NCBI GenBank assembly: GCA_009775195.1
Contig: VSPF01000026.1
Location: 1 to 21,080 of the forward strand
Origin: Muribaculaceae bacterium
GTDB lineage: Bacteria > Bacteroidota > Bacteroidia > Bacteroidales > Muribaculaceae
Direction: 5' to 3'
DNA: 21,080 bases
The notes beneath the pieces were generated by a model. It was not told where the DNA came from. It ran no database searches and saw only the letters and a program-made list of their open reading frames with translations. Each line of letters starts with the position of its first letter. Position 1 is the first letter of the stretch. The translations under genes and the position numbers were made by a program. Of the stretch, positions 1 through 7,275 are shown piece after piece.

Positions 1-86
1 ATCGTATGCCGTAGTTAAATCACATAAGAAACAAAAGAGTAGGCAGGCCGATGGCTTGCAAGACTTAATAACTAATAATCAATATT

Positions 87-608
87 ATGATTAGTCCTAA
101 AATCCAAGACGCAATCAATGCGCAAATCAATGCCGAGTTTTGGTCGGCATATCTCTACCTCTCGATGGGCATGCACTTCGAGGCCGAAGGCCATACGGGC
201 ATTGCCAACTGGTTCCGCATCCAGTTCAAAGAAGAGCAGGCTCATGCCGAAATCTTCATCAACTATCTCCTTAGCCGTGGCGGCCGTGTAGAACTCAAGG
301 CCATTGCCGATGTGCCCACCACATGGGAAAGCCCCCTCGCAGCATATACCGATACCCTTGCCCACGAGGAGAAAGTGACAGCTCTCATCAATAACCTCTA
401 TGCCCTGGCCGAGGCTGAGCACGACTATGCCACCCGTGGCAAACTTGACTGGTTCGTAGCAGAGCAAGTCGAGGAAGAAGAGACAGCCAAGAGCCTCATC
501 GACCGTCTGAAACTCATCGGCGACAACGGCCTGGCCCTCTATATGCTCGACCAGGAACTGGCACAGCGCGTTTACAACGTTCCCTCTCCTCTCGCTGCTA
601 AGGCATAA
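87..608 (+). CDS. ftnA: Bacterial non-haem ferritin
   Basis: A 173-aa cytoplasmic iron-storage protein that oxidises Fe(II) and stores the mineral in a 24-subunit shell. The ferroxidase ligands of the E. coli FtnA type are all present at the same numbers: Glu17, Glu50, His53, Glu94, Gln127 and Glu130. The motifs are 'NAEFWSAYLYLSM' in helix A, 'KEEQAHAE' in helix B and 'AEQVEEEE' in helix D. Length matches the family. The ATG at 87 is the natural start because the family's N-terminus begins at 'MISPKIQDAIN'. It is followed by a strong hairpin, so it is probably monocistronic. No TAnnTTTG box is visible in the 86 bases upstream, so its promoter may lie outside the window. An 11-bp direct repeat occurs just before the start (66-76) and at the stop (606-616). 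Product identity is secure; the symbol is by analogy. Confidence 0.96.
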   Translation: MISPKIQDAINAQINAEFWSAYLYLSMGMHFEAEGHTGIANWFRIQFKEEQAHAEIFINYLLSRGGRVELKAIADVPTTWESPLAAYTDTLAHEEKVTALINNLYALAEAEHDYATRGKLDWFVAEQVEEEETAKSLIDRLKLIGDNGLALYMLDQELAQRVYNVPSPLAAKA

Positions 609-615
609 TAACTAA

Positions 616-642
616 TCCAACTTTCGCAAGCGAAAGGTTGGA
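616..642. other. Short near-perfect hairpin after ferritin
   Basis: The arms at 616-627 and 630-642 are complementary except for a one-base bulge, centred on TTCGCAAGCGAA. It starts about 8 bases after the ferritin stop codon. It lacks a U-run of its own and lies directly before a second, stronger hairpin, so it may be an RNA 3'-end stabilising or attenuating structure rather than a terminator. Confidence 0.55.
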
Positions 643-647
643 GTTTG

Positions 648-701
648 AAATTTAAGGTTTAAGGGCCTTCTTCTAAGCTCCTTAGACCTTAAATTTTATT
701 T
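648..701 (+). terminator. Probable rho-independent terminator of ferritin gene
   Basis: A 16-bp stem pairs 648-663 with 681-696, with a single G-U wobble. The loop is about 17 bases and the stem is followed by a T-rich run (TTTTATTT). It lies between ferritin and the downstream permease gene, which explains independent transcription of the two. The AT-rich stem base also reads as a possible terminator on the opposite strand. Confidence 0.7.
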
Positions 702-716
702 AATTCCAGATACGAT

Positions 717-1646
717 ATGAAATTCGACCTTGTTGGTCATGCTTCGATGCTCGGGGCTAATACCTTGTGGGGGCTTATGTCGCCGGTGTCGAAGTTACTT
801 ATGGCCAGTGGTGCTGTAACCCCCTTTGTCGTTACCGACATGCGCATAGGGGGCGCCATGGTGCTTTTTTGGCTTCTTTCGTTGTTCTTACCGGCAGAAA
901 AAGTGAGCCGTCGCGACCTTTTGAAACTGTTTTGTGCGTCGCTGTTCGGTATAACTCTGAATCAAGGTTCGTTTATCTTCGGTGTGAGCATGACCTCGCC
1001 AGGCGACGCTTCTATCATCACGACCAGTATGCCCTTGTGGGCTATGATTTTGGCCGCGTTGATACTCAGAGAGCCGATAACGGTCAAAAAGGTATCGGGC
1101 ATCGTGCTTGGCGCAAGCGGTGCGTTGCTGCTTATCCTTGGAGGGAAGGTAATGCCTGGTGTCGATGGTGGCAAGGCGATATGGGGAGACCTGTTGGTGC
1201 TTTTCGCCCAATTGAGCTTTGCTTTCTACCTGGTGCTGTACAAGAACTTTGTGAGCAAATATTCGCTTGTGACAATCATGAAGTGGATGTTTACATTCTC
1301 GTTTATCTGCATTTTGCCTTTTACCGCCCACGACCTTGCTTCAACAGGGTGGAGCGGCCTTACGGCTGCGCAAATCGGTGCCTTGGCATATATCGTGGTA
1401 GGTGCCACTTTCTTGAGCTATATACTCATGGTGGCCGGGCAGAAGCGCCTGAGGCCGACAGTGGCCGGCATGTACAACTATGTGCAGCCCATAGTGGCTT
1501 GTATGGTTGCGGTGAGCATAGGGCTCGACACATTCAATATGACCAAGCTGGTAGCGATATGCCTGATTTTCGGCGGCGTATATCTTGTTACTGCGAGTCG
1601 CAGCAGGGCCGACATGGAGAAAAACGACAAAGTGGCGGTGCCATAA
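717..1646 (+). CDS. EamA/DMT-superfamily permease
   Basis: A 309-aa inner-membrane protein of the drug/metabolite transporter superfamily (EamA, RhaT-like). About ten hydrophobic helices are arranged as two repeats of five. The first repeat begins with 'ANTLWGLMSPVSKLLM' and the second with 'LFAQLSFAFYLVLYKNF', each carrying the helix-1 pattern of EamA domains. The tail 'SRSRADMEKNDKVAVP' is hydrophilic and probably cytoplasmic. Members export or import amino acids, nucleotides or drugs, and the substrate cannot be told from sequence. The ATG at 717 directly precedes the first domain. The gene runs toward the MATE gene with only 7 bp between stop codons and no terminator between them, so transcripts from the two could overlap. 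Confidence 0.9.
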   Translation: MKFDLVGHASMLGANTLWGLMSPVSKLLMASGAVTPFVVTDMRIGGAMVLFWLLSLFLPAEKVSRRDLLKLFCASLFGITLNQGSFIFGVSMTSPGDASIITTSMPLWAMILAALILREPITVKKVSGIVLGASGALLLILGGKVMPGVDGGKAIWGDLLVLFAQLSFAFYLVLYKNFVSKYSLVTIMKWMFTFSFICILPFTAHDLASTGWSGLTAAQIGALAYIVVGATFLSYILMVAGQKRLRPTVAGMYNYVQPIVACMVAVSIGLDTFNMTKLVAICLIFGGVYLVTASRSRADMEKNDKVAVP

Positions 1647-1653
1647 AGCCCCG

Positions 1654-3093
1654 TCAGACATCTATCACGTCGGAGGGTACTTCGGATGTGCGTCCCGGCT
1701 TGAGCCAGTGTCCCCAGCGCATTCGTCCCAGAAAGATAAGGCCACGGAAGGCAAGCTCGGCGCACATGGCTATCCATACGCCGCGAAGGCCGCATGTCGG
1801 GGCCAGGATTGCCGCAAGCGGTATGCGCACAAGCCATATGCTGCCGAAGTTCATTGTGGCAGGGAGCATGGTGTCGCCCACGCCAACAAAGGCCCCATAG
1901 GCCACGATTGAGGCGGCATACATCGGTTCGGCCCATGCCTCGATGCGAAGCACTTCGGTGCCAAGGGCGCGGATTGACTCGACAGGAGTCATGATGCCCA
2001 TCATCAAGTCGGCGCAGACATACATCGCCACGGCCATGACTGTCATCACGGCCATGCCGAGCAGCGTGGTCAGGTGGGCGAAGCGGCGCACAAGGTCGTA
2101 GCGCCCCGCGCCGTAGGCCTGGCCGCAGAGGGTGGTGGCAGCCTCGCCGATGCCGAACCCGGGCATATAACACAGGCTCTCGGCTGTCACCGCAAAAGCG
2201 TTGGCCGCTATGGCCACGACACCGAGCGGTGCCACGATGATGGTAACAGTAATCTGGGCTCCGCAGAACACGATGTGTTCGACCGTCATAGGCACGGCAA
2301 TCTTGGCGGCGCGTTTGAGAACCAGGCGCGTGGGGCGGTAGCTCTTTACGGCTTCCTTGCCGCGAAGGCTCAGGTCGTGTTGCCGGCGACATACCCAGTA
2401 CATCATCGCGGCGGCGCATACACACTCGGCCGCTACAGTGCCGAGGGCTGCTCCGAGTATGCCCAGCCCGACACCGGGCATGGTCATTTCTATGCCAAAT
2501 ACATTTAGGTCGCGGGTGGGGAATATGAGGAAGAAATTGAATATTACGTCGAGCAGGCACATCCCCACGTTGAAAAGGCCCGGGATTTTCATGTTTCCGG
2601 CGCAGCGCAACATGCCACCGGCGAGATAATTCATTATCAGAATGGGCAGGGCTGCTACGAATGTGGCGAAATACACCGACGCACCGTGGCATATCTCGCT
2701 GCTGCCCCCGAGCCATACGGGCAGTTGCCACGCAATTGCAACGCCGAGGAGTGCCATAAATAGACCGGCCATGGCACAGGCTACTATTCCCTGGCGCAAC
2801 ACGGCTCGGGCACCGCCTGTGTCGCGTGCCCCCAGACGGTGGGCCACCTGCACCGAAAAGCCCATGGTTATGGTCGAGCATACGCCCCAGAACATCCACA
2901 GGCTCGAGTTCATCAGCCCGACCGATGCCGAGGCATCCGCGCCGAGGTGTCCGACCATCGAGGCATCGATATACTGCATCATTATGGTCGATAGCTGCGC
3001 TATGATTGCCGGCACCGACAGTTTCGCTGTCAGGGCGATTTGCTGCCTCAGCGTGAGGCTCTCTCCGTTCTGTATTTGTGAAATATCGGCCAT
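1654..3093 (-). CDS. MATE-family multidrug efflux transporter
   Basis: A 479-aa inner-membrane antiporter of the MATE family, with about twelve helices in two MatE repeats. The N-terminal segment 'LTAKLSVPAIIAQLSTIMMQYIDASMVG' has the family pattern, and 'SVGLMNSSLW' and 'GFSVQVAHRLGARD' follow it. The second half begins near 'KIAVPMTVEHIVFCGAQ'. Members expel cationic drugs or metabolites using H+ or Na+. The open frame extends 21 bases further to a TTG at 3114. I chose the ATG at 3093 ('MADISQIQ') because a TAATTTTG -7 box lies at 3102-3109, inside that extension, which would put the transcription start at or next to the ATG. It is convergent with the DMT permease and divergent from the tricorn-like protease. 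Substrate unknown. Confidence 0.92.
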   Translation of the reverse strand: MADISQIQNGESLTLRQQIALTAKLSVPAIIAQLSTIMMQYIDASMVGHLGADASASVGLMNSSLWMFWGVCSTITMGFSVQVAHRLGARDTGGARAVLRQGIVACAMAGLFMALLGVAIAWQLPVWLGGSSEICHGASVYFATFVAALPILIMNYLAGGMLRCAGNMKIPGLFNVGMCLLDVIFNFFLIFPTRDLNVFGIEMTMPGVGLGILGAALGTVAAECVCAAAMMYWVCRRQHDLSLRGKEAVKSYRPTRLVLKRAAKIAVPMTVEHIVFCGAQITVTIIVAPLGVVAIAANAFAVTAESLCYMPGFGIGEAATTLCGQAYGAGRYDLVRRFAHLTTLLGMAVMTVMAVAMYVCADLMMGIMTPVESIRALGTEVLRIEAWAEPMYAASIVAYGAFVGVGDTMLPATMNFGSIWLVRIPLAAILAPTCGLRGVWIAMCAELAFRGLIFLGRMRWGHWLKPGRTSEVPSDVIDV

Positions 3094-3101
3094 TGCTTGT
3101 G

Positions 3102-3134
3102 CAAAATTACGCAAAAGCCACTAACTTTTTGCAA
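3102..3134 (-). promoter_or_regulatory. Promoter for MATE gene
   Basis: On the minus strand a TAATTTTG box (3102-3109) matches the Bacteroidetes -7 consensus TAnnTTTG. A TTG at 3132-3134, 22 bases upstream, could serve as the -33 element. Only 8 bases separate the -7 box from the ATG at 3093, so the mRNA would be leaderless or nearly so. Confidence 0.6.
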
Positions 3135-3195
3135 TTTTTGTGATGGATAATGCAAGATTTAATAGCTTTTAAAATCTTATTTGGATTTATTTGCG

Positions 3196-3203
3196 TATAT
3201 TTG
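3196..3203 (+). promoter_or_regulatory. -7 promoter box for protease-kinase-GH2 operon
   Basis: TATATTTG matches the Bacteroidetes TAnnTTTG element and lies 33 bases before the ATG at 3237, a plausible leader length. No good -33 TTTG is seen at the expected distance; a weak TTTT occurs at 3167-3170. The box also argues against the upstream in-frame ATG at 3150 as the real start. Confidence 0.55.
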
Positions 3204-3236
3204 CACATTGAGACTTACACCATTCAATTAACACGC

Positions 3237-6200
3237 ATGAAACACATAATAGCAGTCAGTATTGTGGCAGTCAGCACATTAGGCGCTGTTGCCGAGGCTC
3301 CGCTCTGGATGCGCGACGCCCGTATATCGCCTGACGGCAAAAATATAGCATTTACCTACAAAGGCGACATATTTACCGTGCCTGTCGGAGGCGGTACGGC
3401 AGTCAGGCTTACTTCCGACCCTGCTTACGAGCAGTTGCCGGTATGGAGTCCCGATAGTAAGACCATAGCGTTTGCATCAGACCGTTATGGTAATTTCGAT
3501 ATATTTACCGTTCGAGCCGATGCCCCGGGTCAGTGGCGCAGGCTGACATATAACAGCGCATCGGAGCTGCCCGAAGCCTTTACCCCCGACGGCAAGGCCG
3601 TGCTTTTCTCTGCCGCCATACAAGACCCTGCGGAGAGTGCCCTCTTCCCAACCGGGCGCATGACCGAGCTTTACTCCGTCGACCTCGACGGCGGCAAGCC
3701 GCGCCAGATTTTGGCAACGCCTGTCAACTCGGTGTCGTGGGCTCCAGACGGAAAGAGTTTCGTATATCAGGATGTCAAGGGCTTCGAAGACACCTGGCGC
3801 AAGCACCACACTTCGTCGGTAACTCGCGATATATGGCGCTATACGCCCTCTACAGGCCGTCACCAGCAGCTGATAGCCAATCCGGGCGAAGACCTGAGCC
3901 CTGTCGACGGCGGCGACTATATCTACTTCTTGAGCGAGCGAGCGCCGCAGAAGTCGCTCAACGTCTACCGCGCCCCGGTGTCAGACCCGTCTAAGGCCGA
4001 GAGCCTAACCTCGTTCGGCACGCACCCCGTGCGTTTCCTCAGCCGTGCCGACGACGGCACGCTCGCCTTCGGCTATAACGGCGAGCTCTACACCATGAAG
4101 CCCGGCTCGAAGCCCTCGAAGGTCGCTGTCAACATCAATGCCGACTATGCCGACGAATCCCGCAAACTGCGCGGCACTCGTGCGTCGGACGCAAAACCGT
4201 CGCCCGACGGCAAGAACATGGCCTTTATTTACCGTGGCGATGTGTATGTGACCTCGGTAGAATATCCCACTACAAAGCAGATTACAAGCACTCCCGAGGC
4301 CGAGGGCAATGTTTGCTGGGCCAATGATTCTACCCTCTATTACGACAGTCAGGCCGGCGGGCGTTATAACATCTATCGCTCGACCCTCGGGCGTGCCGGC
4401 GAACCCGACCTTGCCCATGCCACCGTCATAGATACCAAGCCTGTATTCAAGGCCGACAAGCACGAGCGCATGAAACCCCTCGTGTCGCCCGACGGCAAGT
4501 CGCTCGTTTATATACTTGACCGCAACAAACTCGCCCTTACCGATATAGAGTCGGGCAAGACCCGCGAGTTGACCGACGGCAGCACCTACCGCCAGCGCAA
4601 CGGCGGCTTTAGCTACTCATGGTCGCCCGACTCCAAATGGCTTGCCCTCGAGATTATCGACCGCCGCCACGACCCATACTCAGATATAGCAATTCTCGAC
4701 GTGGCCACCGGCAAGCTGACAAACATCACCAACAGCGGCTATTTCGACGCCATGCCCAAGTGGGTGCTCGGCGGCAAGGCCATAGCCTTCCAGAGCGAAC
4801 GCCTCGGTATGCGCAACCATGCCTCGTGGGGGTCGCAGAGCGATGTGTTCTTTGCCTTCGTCAACGAAGATGCCTATCGCAAGTTCCTGCTGCCCAAAGA
4901 AGAGCGCGAACTTGAGCCTAAAAATCCGGCCGACACGAGCGATGTTGTCACTGTCGAACTCCCCGGCATCAGCGACCGCCAGGTGCGTGTGACGCCTATG
5001 TCGACCGACCTTGTCGACTTCGTGGTCGACAGCGACGGCAAGACCCTCTACTATATCTCCGAGGCCGACAACGGTGCATTTATCTGGGAATACGACCTCG
5101 ACAAAAAAGACCTGTCGATGAAGCGTCGCCACAGCGAGACTGCTTCGTTTGAAACCACCCCCGACGGCAAGAATATATTCCTTGCCGGCAACTCGCTCTA
5201 TAAGTTCGGCAACTCGCCCAAGAGCATCAGCTTTACCGCCGAGAAGACCCTCGACCCGGCTGCCGAGCGACAATTTATGTTCGACTTCGTAGAGCGCGAG
5301 GAGCGCGAACGATTCTACACCCCCGATATGCACGGCGTAGACTGGAAGGTACTGAGCGACAACTACCGCCGCTTCCTGCCCCATATCAACAACAACTACG
5401 ACTTTGCAGAACTGTTGAGCGAATGGTTGGGCGAGCTCAATGTGAGCCATACCGGTGGCCGCTATATGGGCAGTTCGACTGTCGGCGCCCCCGAGTCGAC
5501 AGCGTCGCTGGGCGTGTTGCTCGATATGGATTACGACGGTGAGGGTGCGCGTATAGATGAGGTGCTCGAGCGCGGCCCGCTCTGTGCCCTTACGCCGGCC
5601 ATAACATCTGGCGATGTAATAATGGCAGTCAACGGCAACAAGGTTACCACCGAGATGCCCCTCGACAGGCTGCTGACCGACCTCGCCGGCAAACGGACAT
5701 TGGTCGAAATCAAGGACGCCGACGGCAAGACCGAGAGCTATGTTGTGCGTCCGGTGTCGCGTGGCCGTCAGCAAGACCTGCTCTATGACCGCTGGGTGCG
5801 CCGCAATGCTGCGGCTGTCGACAGCCTGTCGCACGGACGCCTCGGATACGTGCACATATCGTCGATGGACGACGAATCGTTCCGCAAGGTTTACTCCGAC
5901 CTTCTTGGCAAGTACAACGACCGCGAGGGCGTGGTAATCGACATACGCTGGAACGGCGGCGGCCGTCTGCACGAAGATATCGAAGTACTCTTCAGCGGTA
6001 AGAAATATTTCACACAGGAAGTGCGCGGCAATGCCACGTGCGACATGCCCTCGCGCCGCTGGAACAAGCCCTCAATCATGCTCATGGCCGAGCCTTGCTA
6101 TTCTAACGCCCACGGCACGCCCTGGGTCTACAGCAACCGTGGCCTTGGCAAACTTGTGGGTATGCCCGTGCCCGGTACCATGACTTCGGTCAACTGGGTA

Positions 6201-6398
6201 CGTATGCAAGACCCCTCGCTGATATTCGGCATACCAGTGGTCGGCTATCGCCTGCCCGACGGCGGCTTCCTCGAGAACCGCCAGCTCGAGCCCGACGTAA
6301 AGGTGGCAAACCGCCCCGAGGACATTGCCAAGGGTATCGACATGCAGCTCAAGACTGCGGTAGACACGCTACTGCACGATATTGACTCTAATAAATAG
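3237..6398 (+). CDS. Tricorn-like S41 peptidase, exported
   Basis: A 1053-aa protease related to archaeal Tricorn and the C-terminal processing peptidases (S41). Order of parts: signal peptide (about 1-20, 'MKHIIAVSIVAVSTLGAVAEA'-like); a beta-propeller region with WD40/PD40-type repeats such as 'ARISPDGKNIAF' and 'VWSPDSKTIAFASD' (about 25-680); a core with 'ELNVSHTGG' (about 730); a PDZ-like domain starting 'SLGVLLDMDYDGEGARI'; and the S41 catalytic domain with 'VVIDIRWNGGG'. The catalytic set appears intact: Ser737-His738, nucleophile Ser956 in 'CYSNAHG' and Glu1013 in 'ENRQLEPD', matching Tricorn Ser745/His746/Ser965/Glu1023 in order and spacing. It probably degrades peptides in the periplasm. 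An in-frame ATG at 3150 would add 29 residues ahead of the signal peptide, so 3237 is preferred. The kinase gene follows 7 bp after the stop. Confidence 0.93.
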   Translation: MKHIIAVSIVAVSTLGAVAEAPLWMRDARISPDGKNIAFTYKGDIFTVPVGGGTAVRLTSDPAYEQLPVWSPDSKTIAFASDRYGNFDIFTVRADAPGQWRRLTYNSASELPEAFTPDGKAVLFSAAIQDPAESALFPTGRMTELYSVDLDGGKPRQILATPVNSVSWAPDGKSFVYQDVKGFEDTWRKHHTSSVTRDIWRYTPSTGRHQQLIANPGEDLSPVDGGDYIYFLSERAPQKSLNVYRAPVSDPSKAESLTSFGTHPVRFLSRADDGTLAFGYNGELYTMKPGSKPSKVAVNINADYADESRKLRGTRASDAKPSPDGKNMAFIYRGDVYVTSVEYPTTKQITSTPEAEGNVCWANDSTLYYDSQAGGRYNIYRSTLGRAGEPDLAHATVIDTKPVFKADKHERMKPLVSPDGKSLVYILDRNKLALTDIESGKTRELTDGSTYRQRNGGFSYSWSPDSKWLALEIIDRRHDPYSDIAILDVATGKLTNITNSGYFDAMPKWVLGGKAIAFQSERLGMRNHASWGSQSDVFFAFVNEDAYRKFLLPKEERELEPKNPADTSDVVTVELPGISDRQVRVTPMSTDLVDFVVDSDGKTLYYISEADNGAFIWEYDLDKKDLSMKRRHSETASFETTPDGKNIFLAGNSLYKFGNSPKSISFTAEKTLDPAAERQFMFDFVEREERERFYTPDMHGVDWKVLSDNYRRFLPHINNNYDFAELLSEWLGELNVSHTGGRYMGSSTVGAPESTASLGVLLDMDYDGEGARIDEVLERGPLCALTPAITSGDVIMAVNGNKVTTEMPLDRLLTDLAGKRTLVEIKDADGKTESYVVRPVSRGRQQDLLYDRWVRRNAAAVDSLSHGRLGYVHISSMDDESFRKVYSDLLGKYNDREGVVIDIRWNGGGRLHEDIEVLFSGKKYFTQEVRGNATCDMPSRRWNKPSIMLMAEPCYSNAHGTPWVYSNRGLGKLVGMPVPGTMTSVNWVRMQDPSLIFGIPVVGYRLPDGGFLENRQLEPDVKVANRPEDIAKGIDMQLKTAVDTLLHDIDSNK

Positions 6399-6405
6399 AA
6401 CAACT

Positions 6406-7245
6406 ATGAACATCATTGCCGAGAGCAGCAGCACCCGTACCGAATGGGTCATTGTCGATGGCAGCGACATCATCGAACATGCCTTTACCAGCGGCCTCAA
6501 CCCCTACTTCCAGAGCCGTCGCGAAATCTCGCACAGCATACGCCTGGAATTGCCCGAGGCATTCTTCCGCCGCCGTTGGAACCATGTCTACCTCTACTGT
6601 GCCGGTTGCTCGACGCAGGAAAAGAAGAAGGTCATGGAGTCGTCGCTGGTGGCGCAGTTCAAGACTCCTGTCACTGTCGAGAGCGACTTGCTCGGGGCAG
6701 CGCGAGGCTTGTTGGTGCATAAGCCCGGCCTTGCCTGCATACTCGGCACCGGGTCGAACTCATGCCTCTATAACGGCAGCGAAATCACACGCACGGTGGC
6801 GCCGCTCGGCTTTATCCTCGGCGACGAGGGGTCGGGGGCATACCTTGGCAAGACGCTCATAGCCGATATGCTCAAGGGCCTCGCACCGGTAAGGCTCACC
6901 GAGGCGTTCTACGAAAAATTCATGGTCACGCCAAACGTGCTCATGGACGACGTTTACACCAGCCCCATGCCCAGCCGCACCTTGTCGAAATATTCGACCT
7001 TCCTTGCCGAACATCTCGACGACCCGTACGTATATAATATGGTATATGCGGCCTTTATGCTCTTCTTTAATAGAAACATCGCCCAGTATGACTACCGTGA
7101 GCAGCCACTGTGCTTTGTAGGCTCTACGTGTACGCTCTACAAGCCTATACTGCTCAAGGCGGCTTCGGACTTCGGAGTGGAAGTGGCAAAGGTCATACGC
7201 TACTCGATGCCAGGCCTGGTAGAGTACCATGCCGACGAAAAATAA
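6406..7245 (+). CDS. BadF/BadG-type ATPase, N-acetylglucosamine kinase-like
   Basis: A 279-aa cytoplasmic protein of the ASKHA fold, nearest to the short GlcNAc-kinase-like branch of the BadF/BadG/BcrA/BcrD family. The phosphate-1 loop is 'AESSSTRTEW' (residues 5-14), phosphate-2 is 'GTGSNS' (114-119), and 'DEGSGAYLGK' begins at residue 140. Such proteins transfer phosphate from ATP to amino sugars, although most members are untested. The usual Asp and Gly at the start of the phosphate-1 loop are Glu6 and Ser7 here, which may matter for Mg-ATP binding. The frame opens at 6382 inside the protease gene. I chose the ATG at 6406 because the family motif begins 4 residues later and it avoids the overlap. 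It is the middle gene of an operon with the protease upstream and the glycosidase 30 bp downstream. Confidence 0.83.
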   Translation: MNIIAESSSTRTEWVIVDGSDIIEHAFTSGLNPYFQSRREISHSIRLELPEAFFRRRWNHVYLYCAGCSTQEKKKVMESSLVAQFKTPVTVESDLLGAARGLLVHKPGLACILGTGSNSCLYNGSEITRTVAPLGFILGDEGSGAYLGKTLIADMLKGLAPVRLTEAFYEKFMVTPNVLMDDVYTSPMPSRTLSKYSTFLAEHLDDPYVYNMVYAAFMLFFNRNIAQYDYREQPLCFVGSTCTLYKPILLKAASDFGVEVAKVIRYSMPGLVEYHADEK

Positions 7246-7275
7246 TGAATAAAACTCCTTCGTAATCAGATATCA

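Noticed and set aside
1478..2899. 473-codon minus-strand open frame overlapping the MATE gene
   Set aside because: It is a frame shadow of the MATE gene: the translation is rich in Arg/His/Pro/Cys with no domain pattern.
3094..3114. TTG start giving the MATE protein seven more residues
   Set aside because: A -7 promoter box overlaps the extension, and the ATG at 3093 gives a normal MATE N-terminus.
3150..3236. In-frame upstream start extending the tricorn-like protease by 29 residues
   Set aside because: The extension would place extra residues before a clear signal peptide, and the -7 promoter box at 3196-3203 lies inside it.
4680..5972. 430-codon minus-strand open frame inside the protease gene
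   Set aside because: It is an antisense shadow of the S41 protease reading frame with no motif or start signal of its own.
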